A stretch of 64,000 nt of DNA from Glaciecola sp965660815 (lineage in GTDB: Bacteria > Pseudomonadota > Gammaproteobacteria > Enterobacterales > Alteromonadaceae): NCBI GenBank assembly GCA_965660815.1, contig CBFIBG010000006.1, positions 1-64,000 on the forward strand. The letters are read 5' to 3'. The notes beneath the pieces are model-generated. The model was not told the DNA's origin. It worked only from the letters and a program-made list of their open reading frames with translations, and made no database searches. The first letter of the stretch is position 1. Each line of letters opens with the position of its first letter. Shown here one piece after another: positions 1-9,083 of the stretch. Position numbers and translations under genes: made by a program.

Positions 1-1
1 A

Positions 2-1354
2 ACGGTTCAAACACGTGGCTTTGATGCGGGTGGTTTGACTGGGCCCTTAGTATCCACATCCAAGTCAAAAACAATCGCCGTAAACGATACTATTTATTGG
101 GATGATTTTATATTTGATGTAGGTTTCTTGTTAAGCCAAGACGAGATTATTGGTCAAGGTCTACGCCCAGCCAATACTAGCTCGGGTTATGAAGAAGCGC
201 GTGGTAATCCATACGTGATGAAGAAAGTTGACTTTAGTGATACTTTTCAACCTCGCTTAACTGCAACTTGGAATTACAGCTACACCGCATCTGCCTTCGT
301 CAGCTTTGCTAGATACAATCCAGCCGTTAGCTCTCTTGCTCGTGCAGCGTCTTGGGATCGTAATACCGGTGGTAGTACTACCTTTGTTTACTTTGATGAA
401 GATGGTAGTTTCTTAGACTCTCAAACCAACGTGTCTTCAACAGGTAAATTATTCGATGAAGGCCTTGATCCAAGAACTATGCAAGAGCTAATTATTGGTC
501 ATCAAATGGAGTATGGCGACAACTGGAATATCCGTAACCACCTTCGCTATCGCCGTAGCTGGAACTACTGGGAAGATACAAACAACAACGCTCGCATTGT
601 CTATGACGCAGCAAGTTACCAAGATAGATTGGCAGGATTCGCCGACTTATATCCTGATATTGTGGCTGCAGCAAATGCAGGGGAACTTGACTCACCAGAG
701 CCAAAAGAGCTTTATATCCCGGTTAACAACCTAGTAGGTGAAGGTACTTATGTTATTGCTGAATTAGACGGTGCGTATACTAAGTATCTAGAAGCAAGTA
801 TGGAAGTTGACTACCGTTCAGATAACTTCTTCTCTACAACGTCAGTTGTTTGGAGTCACTACTATGGTAACTTCGACCAAGATGGCACCACTCGTTTTAA
901 TAACGACCAAGGCACATTCATAGGTTCGTCTAACATTGCAGATAGCTGGTATGGACAACTATGGGGTAGCTTCACCGATGGTAAGATGCGCGCAGACCGC
1001 ACATGGCAAGTTAAGAGCTTTGGTGCGTATCAGCTTCCTTGGAATGCATCACTTGGTTACTTAGCATATTGGCAGTCAGGCCACACCTGGGCACACCAAT
1101 GGCCAAGTACTTTCTATCTAGAGCCTCGTGGCAGCAGAAGAACTCCTAGCCACTGGCAGTTAGATTTGAACTACACTCAAAACATCGACTTTATGGAAGA
1201 TTATAGTCTGCAACTTCGCTTAGACGTGTTTAATATCTTCGATAAACAAACAGGTTATAACCCACAGCCTCGCTATAACAGTGACGATTTGGGCGTATAC
1301 CGTAGTCATGAAAATCCTCGCCGCGTGCAGGCAACGGTTTCTTTACGCTTTTAA
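2..1354 (+). CDS. TonB-dependent receptor, C-terminal part (5' truncated by window)
   Basis: The reading frame is open from base 2, so the gene begins outside the window; the TTG at 35 is internal. The visible 450 residues are alternating aromatic and polar beta-strands typical of the 22-stranded outer-membrane barrel of TonB-dependent receptors. Near the end is the usual penultimate block (LRLDVFNIFDKQTGYNPQPR) and a terminal strand ending in Phe (VQATVSLRF), the outer-membrane insertion signal. The style resembles large Oar-like receptors with an N-terminal carboxypeptidase-regulatory domain, but the plug and N-terminus are not visible, so the substrate cannot be inferred. A strong terminator follows. 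Confidence 0.85.
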   Translation, partial: TVQTRGFDAGGLTGPLVSTSKSKTIAVNDTIYWDDFIFDVGFLLSQDEIIGQGLRPANTSSGYEEARGNPYVMKKVDFSDTFQPRLTATWNYSYTASAFVSFARYNPAVSSLARAASWDRNTGGSTTFVYFDEDGSFLDSQTNVSSTGKLFDEGLDPRTMQELIIGHQMEYGDNWNIRNHLRYRRSWNYWEDTNNNARIVYDAASYQDRLAGFADLYPDIVAAANAGELDSPEPKELYIPVNNLVGEGTYVIAELDGAYTKYLEASMEVDYRSDNFFSTTSVVWSHYYGNFDQDGTTRFNNDQGTFIGSSNIADSWYGQLWGSFTDGKMRADRTWQVKSFGAYQLPWNASLGYLAYWQSGHTWAHQWPSTFYLEPRGSRRTPSHWQLDLNYTQNIDFMEDYSLQLRLDVFNIFDKQTGYNPQPRYNSDDLGVYRSHENPRRVQATVSLRF

Positions 1355-1369
1355 GCTCCAAGAAATATT

Positions 1370-1399
1370 AAAAAAGCTCCGTAAAACGGAGCTTTTTTT
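1370..1399 (+). terminator. Rho-independent terminator of the TonB receptor
   Basis: An AAAAAGCTCCG / CGGAGCTTTTT stem with a short A-rich loop runs into an eight-T tract, 16 bases after the receptor stop codon. The A-tract on the left arm also makes it usable from the opposite strand. Confidence 0.85.
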
Positions 1400-1527
1400 T
1401 TGCGCAATTCGCCATATTGAAAAACAATGATGTAAAGAATTTTCGTTAAATGGTAAGGACTAATATGAATAATCTAAGAGACCATCACCTGATTGGAAAA
1501 CAAACTCAACACATATATCTCTCAATT

Positions 1528-2547
1528 CTACTCGTCCCAAGTAAGGCAAATTTTACCAAAATGTTTGCCTGACTGTTGGTATTTAAAGGCATCAGCTGTA
1601 TCGGTATAACTAAAGGTCTTATCTATTACCGGCGACACATCGTTACTTTCTAAGGCTTTGACGTAATCTTTTTGGTCTTGCTTTGAGCCAACAATTAACC
1701 CTTGTAATCGCGCCTGTTTACCCAATAGCGCAAGTACAGGTAAATTAGCGTCAAAGCCTGTTAACACACCAATTATTGAGATATGACCGCCTACTCGTAT
1801 TGCATTAATTGACTGACCAAGTGTATCAGGACCACCCAGCTCAATAATATGGTCAACTCCCGCTCCACCGGTTGCTTTTAGTACTTCATCACTCCACGAT
1901 TCATGAGTTTTATAATTAATGGTAACGTCAGCGCCCAATGCCTTTGCCTTTTCTAACTTCTCATCTGAAGACGACGTTATAATGACTTTAGCTCCCATCA
2001 TTTTTGCAATTTGTAATGCGGCCAAAGATACGCCACCTGTGCCTTGTGTTAAAACCGTATCGCCTGCTTTTAACTTTCCATCTGTTATTAATGCACGCCA
2101 TGCTGTTACTCCAGCGGTAGTAATTGTCGCAGACTCGGCATGAGACCAATTTTTTGGAGCAAGCGTAAACGCATCTGCCGATCGCACAACCTCTTTTGCA
2201 GCCATGCCATCTACACCGTCTCCTGGCGTAAGAGCAAAGCTTCCCGCATCGGGCACAGCTTCACCTGAAAGCCACTGTGGGAAAAATGTTGATACTACAT
2301 GATCGCCAACAGAAAACTCAGTCACATCTTGACCTACTGCGCTAACGACTCCTGCACCATCAGACATTAACACTCTTTGATCTTCAGTTTCTAACAATCC
2401 CAACGCGACCAATAAATCGTGATAGTTCAGTGAACTCGCTTTAATTGATACGGCTATTTCACCAGCGCCTGGCGCTGGCGGTGATTCAATATCGCGCACA
2501 TTGATTGCTTCAAGTCCGCCTGGCTTAGCTAAGCTTATTGCTTGCAT
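1528..2547 (-). CDS. Zinc-independent medium-chain NAD(P)-dependent alcohol dehydrogenase / quinone oxidoreductase
   Basis: 339 aa, cytoplasmic, standard length for the MDR superfamily. The N-terminal GroES-like domain (about 1-125) carries the SLNYHDLLV segment. Where zinc-dependent enzymes carry the catalytic Cys and the four structural Cys, no such residues are present, so this is a zinc-less quinone-oxidoreductase type. The Rossmann domain shows GTGGVSLAALQIAKMMGA (about 170-187), followed by SSSDEKLEKAKALGAD, suggesting NADP(H) binding. It probably reduces quinones or enones, or oxidises alcohols; the substrate is unknown. ATG start with an AGAGGATAC-type site upstream. It stands alone between convergent and divergent neighbours. 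Confidence 0.85.
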   Translation of the reverse strand: MQAISLAKPGGLEAINVRDIESPPAPGAGEIAVSIKASSLNYHDLLVALGLLETEDQRVLMSDGAGVVSAVGQDVTEFSVGDHVVSTFFPQWLSGEAVPDAGSFALTPGDGVDGMAAKEVVRSADAFTLAPKNWSHAESATITTAGVTAWRALITDGKLKAGDTVLTQGTGGVSLAALQIAKMMGAKVIITSSSDEKLEKAKALGADVTINYKTHESWSDEVLKATGGAGVDHIIELGGPDTLGQSINAIRVGGHISIIGVLTGFDANLPVLALLGKQARLQGLIVGSKQDQKDYVKALESNDVSPVIDKTFSYTDTADAFKYQQSGKHFGKICLTWDE

Positions 2548-2963
2548 AGTTGTATCCTCTTTTTAATGTGATTGTTTTTATTTGTATTGGATAGATGACT
2601 AATAGCAGTCATTTAATAGGACAGTAAATTGTTAACAACTAGGTTTATCTTAAATAGATATTTAGATTAATACTAGGCTTCGCTACTAATTTCATATTCA
2701 AAGCTACGGGTCTAGCTTTTCGATTTGTCTAGAGCATAATCAGCGAGTTTAATTAAATCAATAGTAGTATTCCTGAGGGCACGATTTATCACGGTCTACA
2801 ATAAGTCCGGCTGAAGTCGATATGCTCGCAAACTAATTGACAAGAGTAGGTGCAAAAAGATAGAAAGCCATAACTGCTCAGCGTTTTAGGTTTAATTTAG
2901 TTGATTTAACAGGTATTTATTACTATTTTAGATACTCTGCTCTTAACTTTATAAAGGACAATC
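2548..2963. other. Intergenic region between divergent oxidoreductase and S9 peptidase
   Basis: 416 bases, AT-rich, with no convincing ORF on either strand. It must hold both divergent promoters. An AAAGGA ribosome-binding site lies just before the ATG at 2964. No clear operator was seen. Confidence 0.5.
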
Positions 2964-5069
2964 ATGAATCTATTTATGATTAAAACCAAAAAAATAATGA
3001 TGGCTTTGAGCTTGTTTGGGTTTTCAGTTGTTTCTGTAAATGCAGAAACTGGCGAGTCTGCAACCAACGACGACGCATCACTTCTTACCTATCAAGATAT
3101 ATTCAATATTGAATACGCGGCGAACCCAACCGTTATGCCAGATGGCGAGACGGTTATCTATGAGCGTCGTAGCATGGATATAATGACCGATTCACAACGT
3201 ATTAATTTGTGGAGTGTCAACCTTGACAGTAAGAAACACTTACCTTTTCTGTCTGACACTAATAATCACTATAGTCCAACATTTTCTAACAATGGAGAAA
3301 AATTAGCCTACCTGTCAAGCAAAGAAGGTAAAGTACAGATATACGTAAGAGATTTAGAAAGCGCCACGACAACACGAGTTACTGACGTTCCAATGAGTCC
3401 AAGTGGGTTGAATTTTTCGCCTGACGGCAATTACCTGGCGTTTACAATGTTTACCCCCTCTGAAGGCAATAATCCTTTCAGATTGAGTTTTAAACCAAAA
3501 GACGCAAAGTGGGCAGAGCCCGCTCAATATATTGACCAAACCCTATTCCAACGAGATGGAAGAGGTATGAACAAGCCAGGAAACATGCATGTATATGTCG
3601 TTCCTATAATTGGTGGAACCCCAAGAAAAATAACCTCTGGTGATTTTGATTTTTCAAGTCAAATCGCTTGGACAGAAGATAGCGAAAATTTGATCGTATC
3701 GGCGAATGTAAGAGAAGATAGCGATTTTGATATATTCAATACAGATATACATATCGTAGAAATATCCTCTGGAAAAACCACCCAGTTAACGTCCATGTCA
3801 GGGCCTGAAAACTCACCCCATATCAGTCCCAACGGGGAAAAAATTGCGTTCACTGGCTTTGAAGACAGTGGCAGATCAAACCAAACGAATCAATTGTATA
3901 TCATGGATTTAGACGGCTCCGATATTGAATCTCTCACACCGAGTCTGGACCGCTCTGTCGGCGACATTAAGTGGGCTGAAAACAGCAAAGGGCTTTATTT
4001 TAGCTACGACAGCGAAGGGAAAAAGCACGTAGGTTACGTCAATTTGTCGGGTAAATTATCGGTTAAAACAGACCTTCTTGGTGGACAAAGTATTGGTAGA
4101 CCTTATACATCTGGAGATTTTGACGTCACTTCTAACAACCAAGTCGTATTTACCTTGTCCAAAGGTGACAGACCCGCTGATTTAGCTATAGCGGATAGAC
4201 GAGGTAATGTGACCACTCTTACCAACCTTAATGCTGACGTTTTTGACCATAAGGCGTTAAATAAGCCTGAGTTAATGACGGTTAAAAGTAGCGTAGATCA
4301 ACGTGAGTTAATGGCATGGATAGTCAAACCGCCTCATTTTGACCCTGACAAAAAGTATCCTCTCATCTTAGAAATTCACGGAGGACCTCATACCGCATAC
4401 GGCCCAGAGTTCTCTACAGAGGTCCAAATGTTTGCAGCAGCTGGCTATGTAGTGTTGTACGGAAATCCTCGTGGCTCAACGTCTCAGGGAAGCGAATTTG
4501 CAAATTTAATTGACAAAAACTATCCCTCTGAAGACTATAACGACTTGATGGATATGGTCGACGGAGTAATAGATAAAGGCTATGTTGATTCAGATAACAT
4601 GTTTGTAACCGGTGGCTCTGGTGGTGGAGTTCTTACCGCTTGGATCATAGGCAAAACCGACCGTTTCAAAGCAGCTGTGGTTGCGAAACCCGTTATTAAT
4701 TGGGTAAGTATGATAGGAACGTCTGATATATACACCTTCATGGCCCGATACTGGTTTACTGATTTACCATGGAACGATATTGACCAATATTGGGACCGTT
4801 CTCCATTGTCCCTAGTGGGTAATGTTAACACTCCTACTATGGTATTGACTGGAGAATTAGACGTACGTACTCCTATGGCGGAGAGTGAACAATATTATGG
4901 CGCTCTAAGGTTAGAGGGTGTTGAGAGTTCGTTAGTCAGAATTCAGGGAGCTTACCATGGAATTGCCGCCAAACCTTCAAATTTAGCTCGAAAAATAGGG
5001 TATATATTGCATTGGTTTGACAAATATAACGACTCTAATGAAAAAGACACTGAATTAGAAAACGAATAG
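2964..5069 (+). CDS. Secreted S9-family prolyl oligopeptidase / acylaminoacyl-peptidase-like
   Basis: 701 aa. A signal peptide (about 1-27, ending VNAE) sends it to the periplasm. Residues about 50-420 form a TolB/PD40-like beta-propeller with repeated SPDG / SPNGEKIAFTG blades. The C-terminal alpha/beta-hydrolase domain has an HGGPHTAYG oxyanion segment, the nucleophile in GGSGGG (Ser552), Asp633 in TGELDVRTP and His665 in AYHGIA, a complete triad at typical S9 spacing. It should cleave short peptides after Pro or release N-terminal residues. The start is supported by AAAGGA five bases upstream. It is monocistronic, followed by a hairpin. Confidence 0.88.
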   Translation: MNLFMIKTKKIMMALSLFGFSVVSVNAETGESATNDDASLLTYQDIFNIEYAANPTVMPDGETVIYERRSMDIMTDSQRINLWSVNLDSKKHLPFLSDTNNHYSPTFSNNGEKLAYLSSKEGKVQIYVRDLESATTTRVTDVPMSPSGLNFSPDGNYLAFTMFTPSEGNNPFRLSFKPKDAKWAEPAQYIDQTLFQRDGRGMNKPGNMHVYVVPIIGGTPRKITSGDFDFSSQIAWTEDSENLIVSANVREDSDFDIFNTDIHIVEISSGKTTQLTSMSGPENSPHISPNGEKIAFTGFEDSGRSNQTNQLYIMDLDGSDIESLTPSLDRSVGDIKWAENSKGLYFSYDSEGKKHVGYVNLSGKLSVKTDLLGGQSIGRPYTSGDFDVTSNNQVVFTLSKGDRPADLAIADRRGNVTTLTNLNADVFDHKALNKPELMTVKSSVDQRELMAWIVKPPHFDPDKKYPLILEIHGGPHTAYGPEFSTEVQMFAAAGYVVLYGNPRGSTSQGSEFANLIDKNYPSEDYNDLMDMVDGVIDKGYVDSDNMFVTGGSGGGVLTAWIIGKTDRFKAAVVAKPVINWVSMIGTSDIYTFMARYWFTDLPWNDIDQYWDRSPLSLVGNVNTPTMVLTGELDVRTPMAESEQYYGALRLEGVESSLVRIQGAYHGIAAKPSNLARKIGYILHWFDKYNDSNEKDTELENE

Positions 5070-5100
5070 GTTTACGACTGAGCTACTTTTTATAAGATAG

Positions 5101-5136
5101 TTGTCACGGAGAGATTTTTAAGATTTCCGTGACAAA
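5101..5136 (+). terminator. Terminator hairpin after S9 peptidase
   Basis: TTGTCACGGA pairs perfectly with TCCGTGACAA across a 15-base loop; a CTTTTT run follows a few bases later. Confidence 0.7.
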
Positions 5137-5188
5137 TTCCCTTTTTATCGAATAACTTCAAGCTAGTTTTTAGCGCACTTCATACTGT

Positions 5189-5353
5189 TTATTTTTCCCT
5201 CATATTTAGCCATAGAGCATGAACAATTCCTGGTAGTAACATAAGCAAACAAAGAATAATATTTATTATTAAATGTTTTCCAACGCCTTCTTTTATTAAC
5301 ACAGCAATGGGCGGTAGAAAGATGCTTAGTAATATTAAGATTACTTTATTCAT
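5189..5353 (-). CDS. Small Pmp3/YqaE-family (UPF0057) membrane protein
   Basis: 54 aa, start ATG at 5351-5353, stop TAA at 5189-5191. The translation starts MNKVILILLSIFLPPIAVLI, then KEGVGKH, a second hydrophobic stretch (LIINIILCLLMLLPGIVHAL) and WLNMREK. Two membrane helices, the FLPPIAV motif of the first helix, the charged turn and the PGxxHAxW motif are diagnostic of the Pmp3/YqaE family, hydrophobic inner-membrane peptides linked in other organisms to stress and membrane potential. An AAGGA site lies about 9 bases upstream of the ATG. The plus-strand frame overlapping it (5307-5519) has no coding character. Physiological role here unknown. Confidence 0.85.
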   Translation of the reverse strand: MNKVILILLSIFLPPIAVLIKEGVGKHLIINIILCLLMLLPGIVHALWLNMREK

Positions 5354-5614
5354 AAGATGGTTCCTTGGGTCTTATTGGTCTAGAGATTTTCATGTCAAGA
5401 TAATAGCTAACCCTGAGTTGTATAGGAAGTCTTTTGATAAGGTAAGGTATTTTTTACACATTCTACCTCCTCTCTACATGGCAGTTTTTACTGATCATAA
5501 CTTTGCAGTATTGAGTTAGAGCACGACAGCCGTAAAATCAATAATCATTATAAATACAAAAACATTGGAATAGACCAACACGCAATGTAAAGTGGTATCA
5601 AAAGGAGAACTACT

Positions 5615-6232
5615 ATGCCAAACTTCGTATCTTTGAGTCCTTGCGACTATGCAGATGCTTTACCTCGAGAACAATTCATGCACTACAGTGTGAAACCGCT
5701 TCACAACAACATGAGTCGAATATCAGGCCCAGCGTTTACGGTAAAATGCGAGGCTGGCGATCATCTTATGTTGCACGCAGCTATTTACCAAGCAAGTCCT
5801 GGTGATATCATCGTTGCTCAGGCGGACGATAGTTTCGCTCTTGCTGGAGGTAATGTGTGTGCGATAGCGCAAAAAAGAGGCATTGCCGGCTTTGTTATTG
5901 ATGGAGTAATTAGAGACTTAGCTGAAGTTAGAGAAATGGGCTTTCCAGTGTTTGCAAAAGGCGTTATTCCGAAGCCCGGTAAAAAAGCAAGCATTAGTCC
6001 GATTAACCAACCAATTGTATGTGCTGGGGTGACTGTACACCCTAACGATATCATCGTTGCTGACGAAGAAGGTATCGCGGTAATACCTCAAAAACAAAGT
6101 CAAGAAGCGTACGATATTGCTCTGAAAAGAGCCGAATCAGACGCGTCTATGAGCTTGGAACAATGGCAACAGAAACATCAAAATACGGTCTCTGACAAAC
6201 TGGAAAATCTTGGCTTCAAAGGACGTTTGTAA
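5615..6232 (+). CDS. RraA-like / 4-hydroxy-4-methyl-2-oxoglutarate aldolase-family protein
   Basis: 205 aa, cytoplasmic. The RraA/HMG-aldolase fold is recognisable from SGPAFTVKCEAGDHLMLH, the GG-containing block (ALAGGNVCAIAQKRGIAG) and IDGVIRDLAEV. The RD pair there is the metal/substrate-binding signature of the class II pyruvate aldolases. The tail holds VHPNDIIVADEEGIAVIP, matching the family's PGDxxxAD segment. Such proteins either cleave 4-carboxy-4-hydroxy-2-oxoadipate-type compounds to pyruvate or, as RraA, inhibit RNase E. The longer C-terminus and lone context favour an aldolase-like enzyme, but the substrate is open. AAAGGAG precedes the ATG at good spacing. Confidence 0.82.
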   Translation: MPNFVSLSPCDYADALPREQFMHYSVKPLHNNMSRISGPAFTVKCEAGDHLMLHAAIYQASPGDIIVAQADDSFALAGGNVCAIAQKRGIAGFVIDGVIRDLAEVREMGFPVFAKGVIPKPGKKASISPINQPIVCAGVTVHPNDIIVADEEGIAVIPQKQSQEAYDIALKRAESDASMSLEQWQQKHQNTVSDKLENLGFKGRL

Positions 6233-6389
6233 GCAGGCCAAACCTAATGGGCTTTGGGTTGTGTGATACAACTTAAATGTTAAAAGAGCGAGATTTTTGG
6301 ACATTTAAGTCAATAATCGAAATGAAAAAGAATGAAGCCTATCTATAGTTAGGTTTTTCAGTTATCTAGCTAAATGTAGACGCTTGTTG

Positions 6390-6854
6390 CTATTGACTCC
6401 TTGATAAGTTCAATAATAAATTAAATTCATCTTCAACCACAGGCATTACAGATAATCGACTCCTGTTAAGCAAAGGAATCTCGGATACCGATGGATGTTT
6501 TTTGATTACAGAAAGTGGCAAAACTTTTTCAAATGTCTCTAAGTGCATCAGCTCTACCATAAACCATCGAGGGCATTCTTTCGTGGCTTTAGGATCAAAG
6601 TAATGACTTTCGGGGTCAAACTGTAGCGGGTCAATTAATCCCGTCTTAGATATTTTTGCTAGCCCGGCAATACCTGGAGTTTTACAACTCGAATGATACA
6701 CAAACGCCAAGTCGTCGACCTCCATGTCGTCTCTCATATAATTGCGAGCCTGATAGTTTCTAACGCCGTCCCAACCTTCTTTTCTAGCAGGGCTATTAGC
6801 TAAATCTTCAATACTAAAAGTGTCAGGCTCTGTTTTGAAAAGCCAATAATGCAT
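6390..6854 (-). CDS. EVE domain-containing protein (THYN1-like)
   Basis: 154 aa, the usual length of stand-alone bacterial EVE proteins. It opens MHYWLFKTEPDTFSIEDL, followed by WDGVRNYQARNYMRDDM, DLAFVYHSS and GIAGLAKI, the hallmarks of this PUA-related fold, which binds modified bases in DNA or RNA in characterised relatives. Probably a cytoplasmic modified-nucleobase reader; no partner is evident. AAGGC lies 8 bases before the ATG. It starts 23 bases downstream of the YbaK-like gene on the same strand, so the two are probably cotranscribed. Confidence 0.88.
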   Translation of the reverse strand: MHYWLFKTEPDTFSIEDLANSPARKEGWDGVRNYQARNYMRDDMEVDDLAFVYHSSCKTPGIAGLAKISKTGLIDPLQFDPESHYFDPKATKECPRWFMVELMHLETFEKVLPLSVIKKHPSVSEIPLLNRSRLSVMPVVEDEFNLLLNLSRSQ

Positions 6855-6877
6855 GTCTCGTGCCTTTTAATTAATGC

Positions 6878-7357
6878 TTAAGTAGATACATCAGCAATGC
6901 GCGCATCTGTTAATTTGATAAGGTCTTGCGGATTAAGCTCAATTTCTACTCCACGCTTTCCAGCGCTTACGCATATTTTATCGATAAGGGCCGCTGGTCT
7001 ATCAATAATGGTCTTTAATTTATTTTTTTGTCCCAGAGGGCTAACTCCCCCTAAAACATACCCTGTGCTTATATTCACAACATGAGGGTCAGCCATTTTC
7101 ACTTTTTTTACCCCAAGCTCTTTTGCTAAAGACTTAAGATGCAGTTGTCTGTTGACACCAATTACGGCCACGACCAGCTCATCCTTACTACTTTGAACAA
7201 TGAGCGTTTTAAACACGTGTTGTGGGTCTATATCGTGCACGCTGGCAAGAAATTCAGCAGCCTCTCGTCCATACGCCTGATGACTCGGATCGTGCTTGTA
7301 CTCAAATATTTGATACGGAATTTTTAATCTTTTCAATAAATTGACAGCAGGTGTCAT
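6878..7357 (-). CDS. ybaK: YbaK/EbsC family Cys-tRNA(Pro) deacylase
   Basis: 159 aa from the ATG at 7357; an in-frame GTG at 7372 would add five residues but has no ribosome-binding site. The trans-editing domain is recognisable from TPAVNLLKRLKIPYQIFEYKHD, HVFKTLIVQ, VIGVNRQLHLKSLAKELGVKKVKM and GYVLGGVSPLGQK. These match YbaK, which hydrolyses Cys-tRNA(Pro) mischarged by prolyl-tRNA synthetase. The catalytic-site Lys and the GxxSPxG loop are present. It is the promoter-proximal gene of a pair with the EVE protein. Confidence 0.9.
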   Translation of the reverse strand: MTPAVNLLKRLKIPYQIFEYKHDPSHQAYGREAAEFLASVHDIDPQHVFKTLIVQSSKDELVVAVIGVNRQLHLKSLAKELGVKKVKMADPHVVNISTGYVLGGVSPLGQKNKLKTIIDRPAALIDKICVSAGKRGVEIELNPQDLIKLTDARIADVST

Positions 7358-7372
7358 ATAACATCTACTCAC

Positions 7373-7945
7373 TAGGTCATGTAAATGGAAATAAGCATTT
7401 TTAGCCCGTTGTTTTTGTAAATACTATAACGTATTAATTGAATTTGTAACTCCAATACTACAATGATGATTAAAATTGGCTAGCTCAATAATGGGTGCTA
7501 CAGTCAGACGTTAAGTAACAATAATGTATGGGTAGCCACTGGCAGATAATCATAAGTAGTTTTAAAGAGTGCTATTGCTTCAACTATAAAAACCATCTTT
7601 TTTGATGTTTAATTATCCACTTCACCACCTTGTTCATCTATTGAATGCTAAATTAATTGTGTTATTACAAGTCATGAAAATAGTCTAGGCCATAAGTCCA
7701 ATTACGTTCACTATGTACAGGAATAGTCCATAGATACGCGGTTTGCATCAGCATAAGACGAGAGAAACAAGGACTTTTGTTTTTTAAAGATGTTACATAA
7801 AATTATTCATGCCAGTGAAGTTTTACATCGAATTTTGGGCTAGGCTGTAAAATAAATAGCCTAATAGTAATTTTTATGTTTAATTATTAATTCAGCTTCT
7901 GCTGTTAGGTATGTTTGTCACTATAATTATAACGAGAGTCTGTAT
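7373..7945. other. 573-base intergenic region, divergent promoters
   Basis: AT-rich with no supported gene on either strand. A small inverted repeat (TAGGCT / AGCCTA) lies near 7843-7865, about 80 bases upstream of the TIGR02647-type gene. Nothing else is recognisable. Confidence 0.4.
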
Positions 7946-8179
7946 ATGCAATTTAATAAAGAGCTTACCGAAGAATTAAATTTGATTTTAAAATTTCCCC
8001 ACAAGAGTTTAATGCAAGGATTAAAAATCCATAATGATGCAGACAGTGAAGTCATTGCAGCTGCGCAGAGGTTACACGAAAAAGGCATTATCACACAACC
8101 CGATGGTGGATACTTAACCAGCCTAGGTCATGACTTGGCTGAGCATGCAAAAGTTATTCAATCGGCATTAACTCATTAA
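7946..8179 (+). CDS. TIGR02647 family small protein
   Basis: 77 aa, the exact size of this gammaproteobacterial family. Conserved features seen are an N-terminal FNKELTEELNLIL, the central IHNDADSEVIAAAQRLHEKG and the signature ITQPDGGYLTSLGHDLAEHA. The fold looks like a small winged-helix unit (RLHEKGIITQPDGGYLT reads as helix plus wing), so nucleic-acid binding is possible, but the family has no established function. A GAGAG site sits 7-11 bases upstream. Monocistronic. Confidence 0.85.
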   Translation: MQFNKELTEELNLILKFPHKSLMQGLKIHNDADSEVIAAAQRLHEKGIITQPDGGYLTSLGHDLAEHAKVIQSALTH

Positions 8180-8227
8180 TTTAATTAGCAGCACAGCGGG
8201 TTTTTTCACTGGAGCTGTCATGGAGCA

Positions 8228-9037
8228 CTACTTTGTTGATAGCACTTTGCCCAGACAGGAAAAGTACAAAGTGATTGCATGCTGAATGGCATTTAAATCT
8301 TTACCTGCGGGATATAATCCAAGCATGGCTTCTTTGCTTTTTTTGGTCCCTTTTACCAAGAACTCATTTTTAATTGCCTGCTCTTGGATGACCCGCTCAA
8401 ACGCTCTCGCTGCTGTCTCTTGAGGTCTAGCGTAGTAAAAAGCTTTTAATGATTTATCAATCTCTATGCTTTTTTGCATTAAGTAACTCGGCGACACTCT
8501 ATCTTCATCGAGAAAAATTTTTTCAAATACTGTTAAGAGTAAGTCATTAAGTGGATGTTTACTGGGTTCAGCCAAATTGTTTAACCAGACCTCACTCGCA
8601 AACCAATGTGGTCGACTCTGCATAAATAATTTGTCGCAAATATAATGATCAAACGCATGAAACCATTCGTGTGCTAACGCCCCTCCGCCGGCATTTTTTG
8701 CTAATGCCAACTGTCGAATTGAGCTATTATAATGGGCTTGAGAGTGCTTTCTACCGCCTTTTCCAAAGCTAATAGACAAGGTTCCTTTTAAGGAAATGAC
8801 CTCATTAGGTACAGTCAAAATATCACTTAAGTCGCACAGTGCATCGAAAAACAAATTAGCGGCAATTTGTTGTTCATCTTTTGTTACCCAGTTTCCAATT
8901 TCAGCAGAACGAAAACCAAACACTTTTACAATATCGCTAAAGCTTACGTCAGCACCACTTCTATGGCTGTCGCCATTACGATAATATCCTAAATGCAATC
9001 GGCTGTGTGTACTTGTCTGTTTGCTTGAATGGGTCAC
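8228..9037 (-). CDS. LPD1-domain zincin-like protein (CLCA_X family)
   Basis: 269 aa, no signal peptide. The LPD1-type domain (about 38-135) contains FGFRSAEIGNWVTKDEQQ, LSISFGKGGRKHSQAHY and a zinc-binding HEWFHAFDHY motif, matching the HExxH pattern with a third ligand candidate downstream, so it is probably an active zincin metallopeptidase. ETAARAFE near residue 212 is the matching C-terminal element. LPD1 domains are common in large polyvalent proteins of mobile elements; here the domain stands alone, as in several Alteromonadales. GTG start with no good ribosome-binding site. Substrate unknown. Confidence 0.72.
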   Translation of the reverse strand: MTHSSKQTSTHSRLHLGYYRNGDSHRSGADVSFSDIVKVFGFRSAEIGNWVTKDEQQIAANLFFDALCDLSDILTVPNEVISLKGTLSISFGKGGRKHSQAHYNSSIRQLALAKNAGGGALAHEWFHAFDHYICDKLFMQSRPHWFASEVWLNNLAEPSKHPLNDLLLTVFEKIFLDEDRVSPSYLMQKSIEIDKSLKAFYYARPQETAARAFERVIQEQAIKNEFLVKGTKKSKEAMLGLYPAGKDLNAIQHAITLYFSCLGKVLSTK

Positions 9038-9083
9038 TTATGCGCAAAGTTTAAATTATATATGTCTACATAATACCTTATCG

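Noticed and set aside
5307..5519. 70-aa plus-strand ORF before the RraA-like gene
   Set aside because: It lies antisense to the Pmp3/YqaE-type gene, has no coding-like composition and no proper ribosome-binding site.
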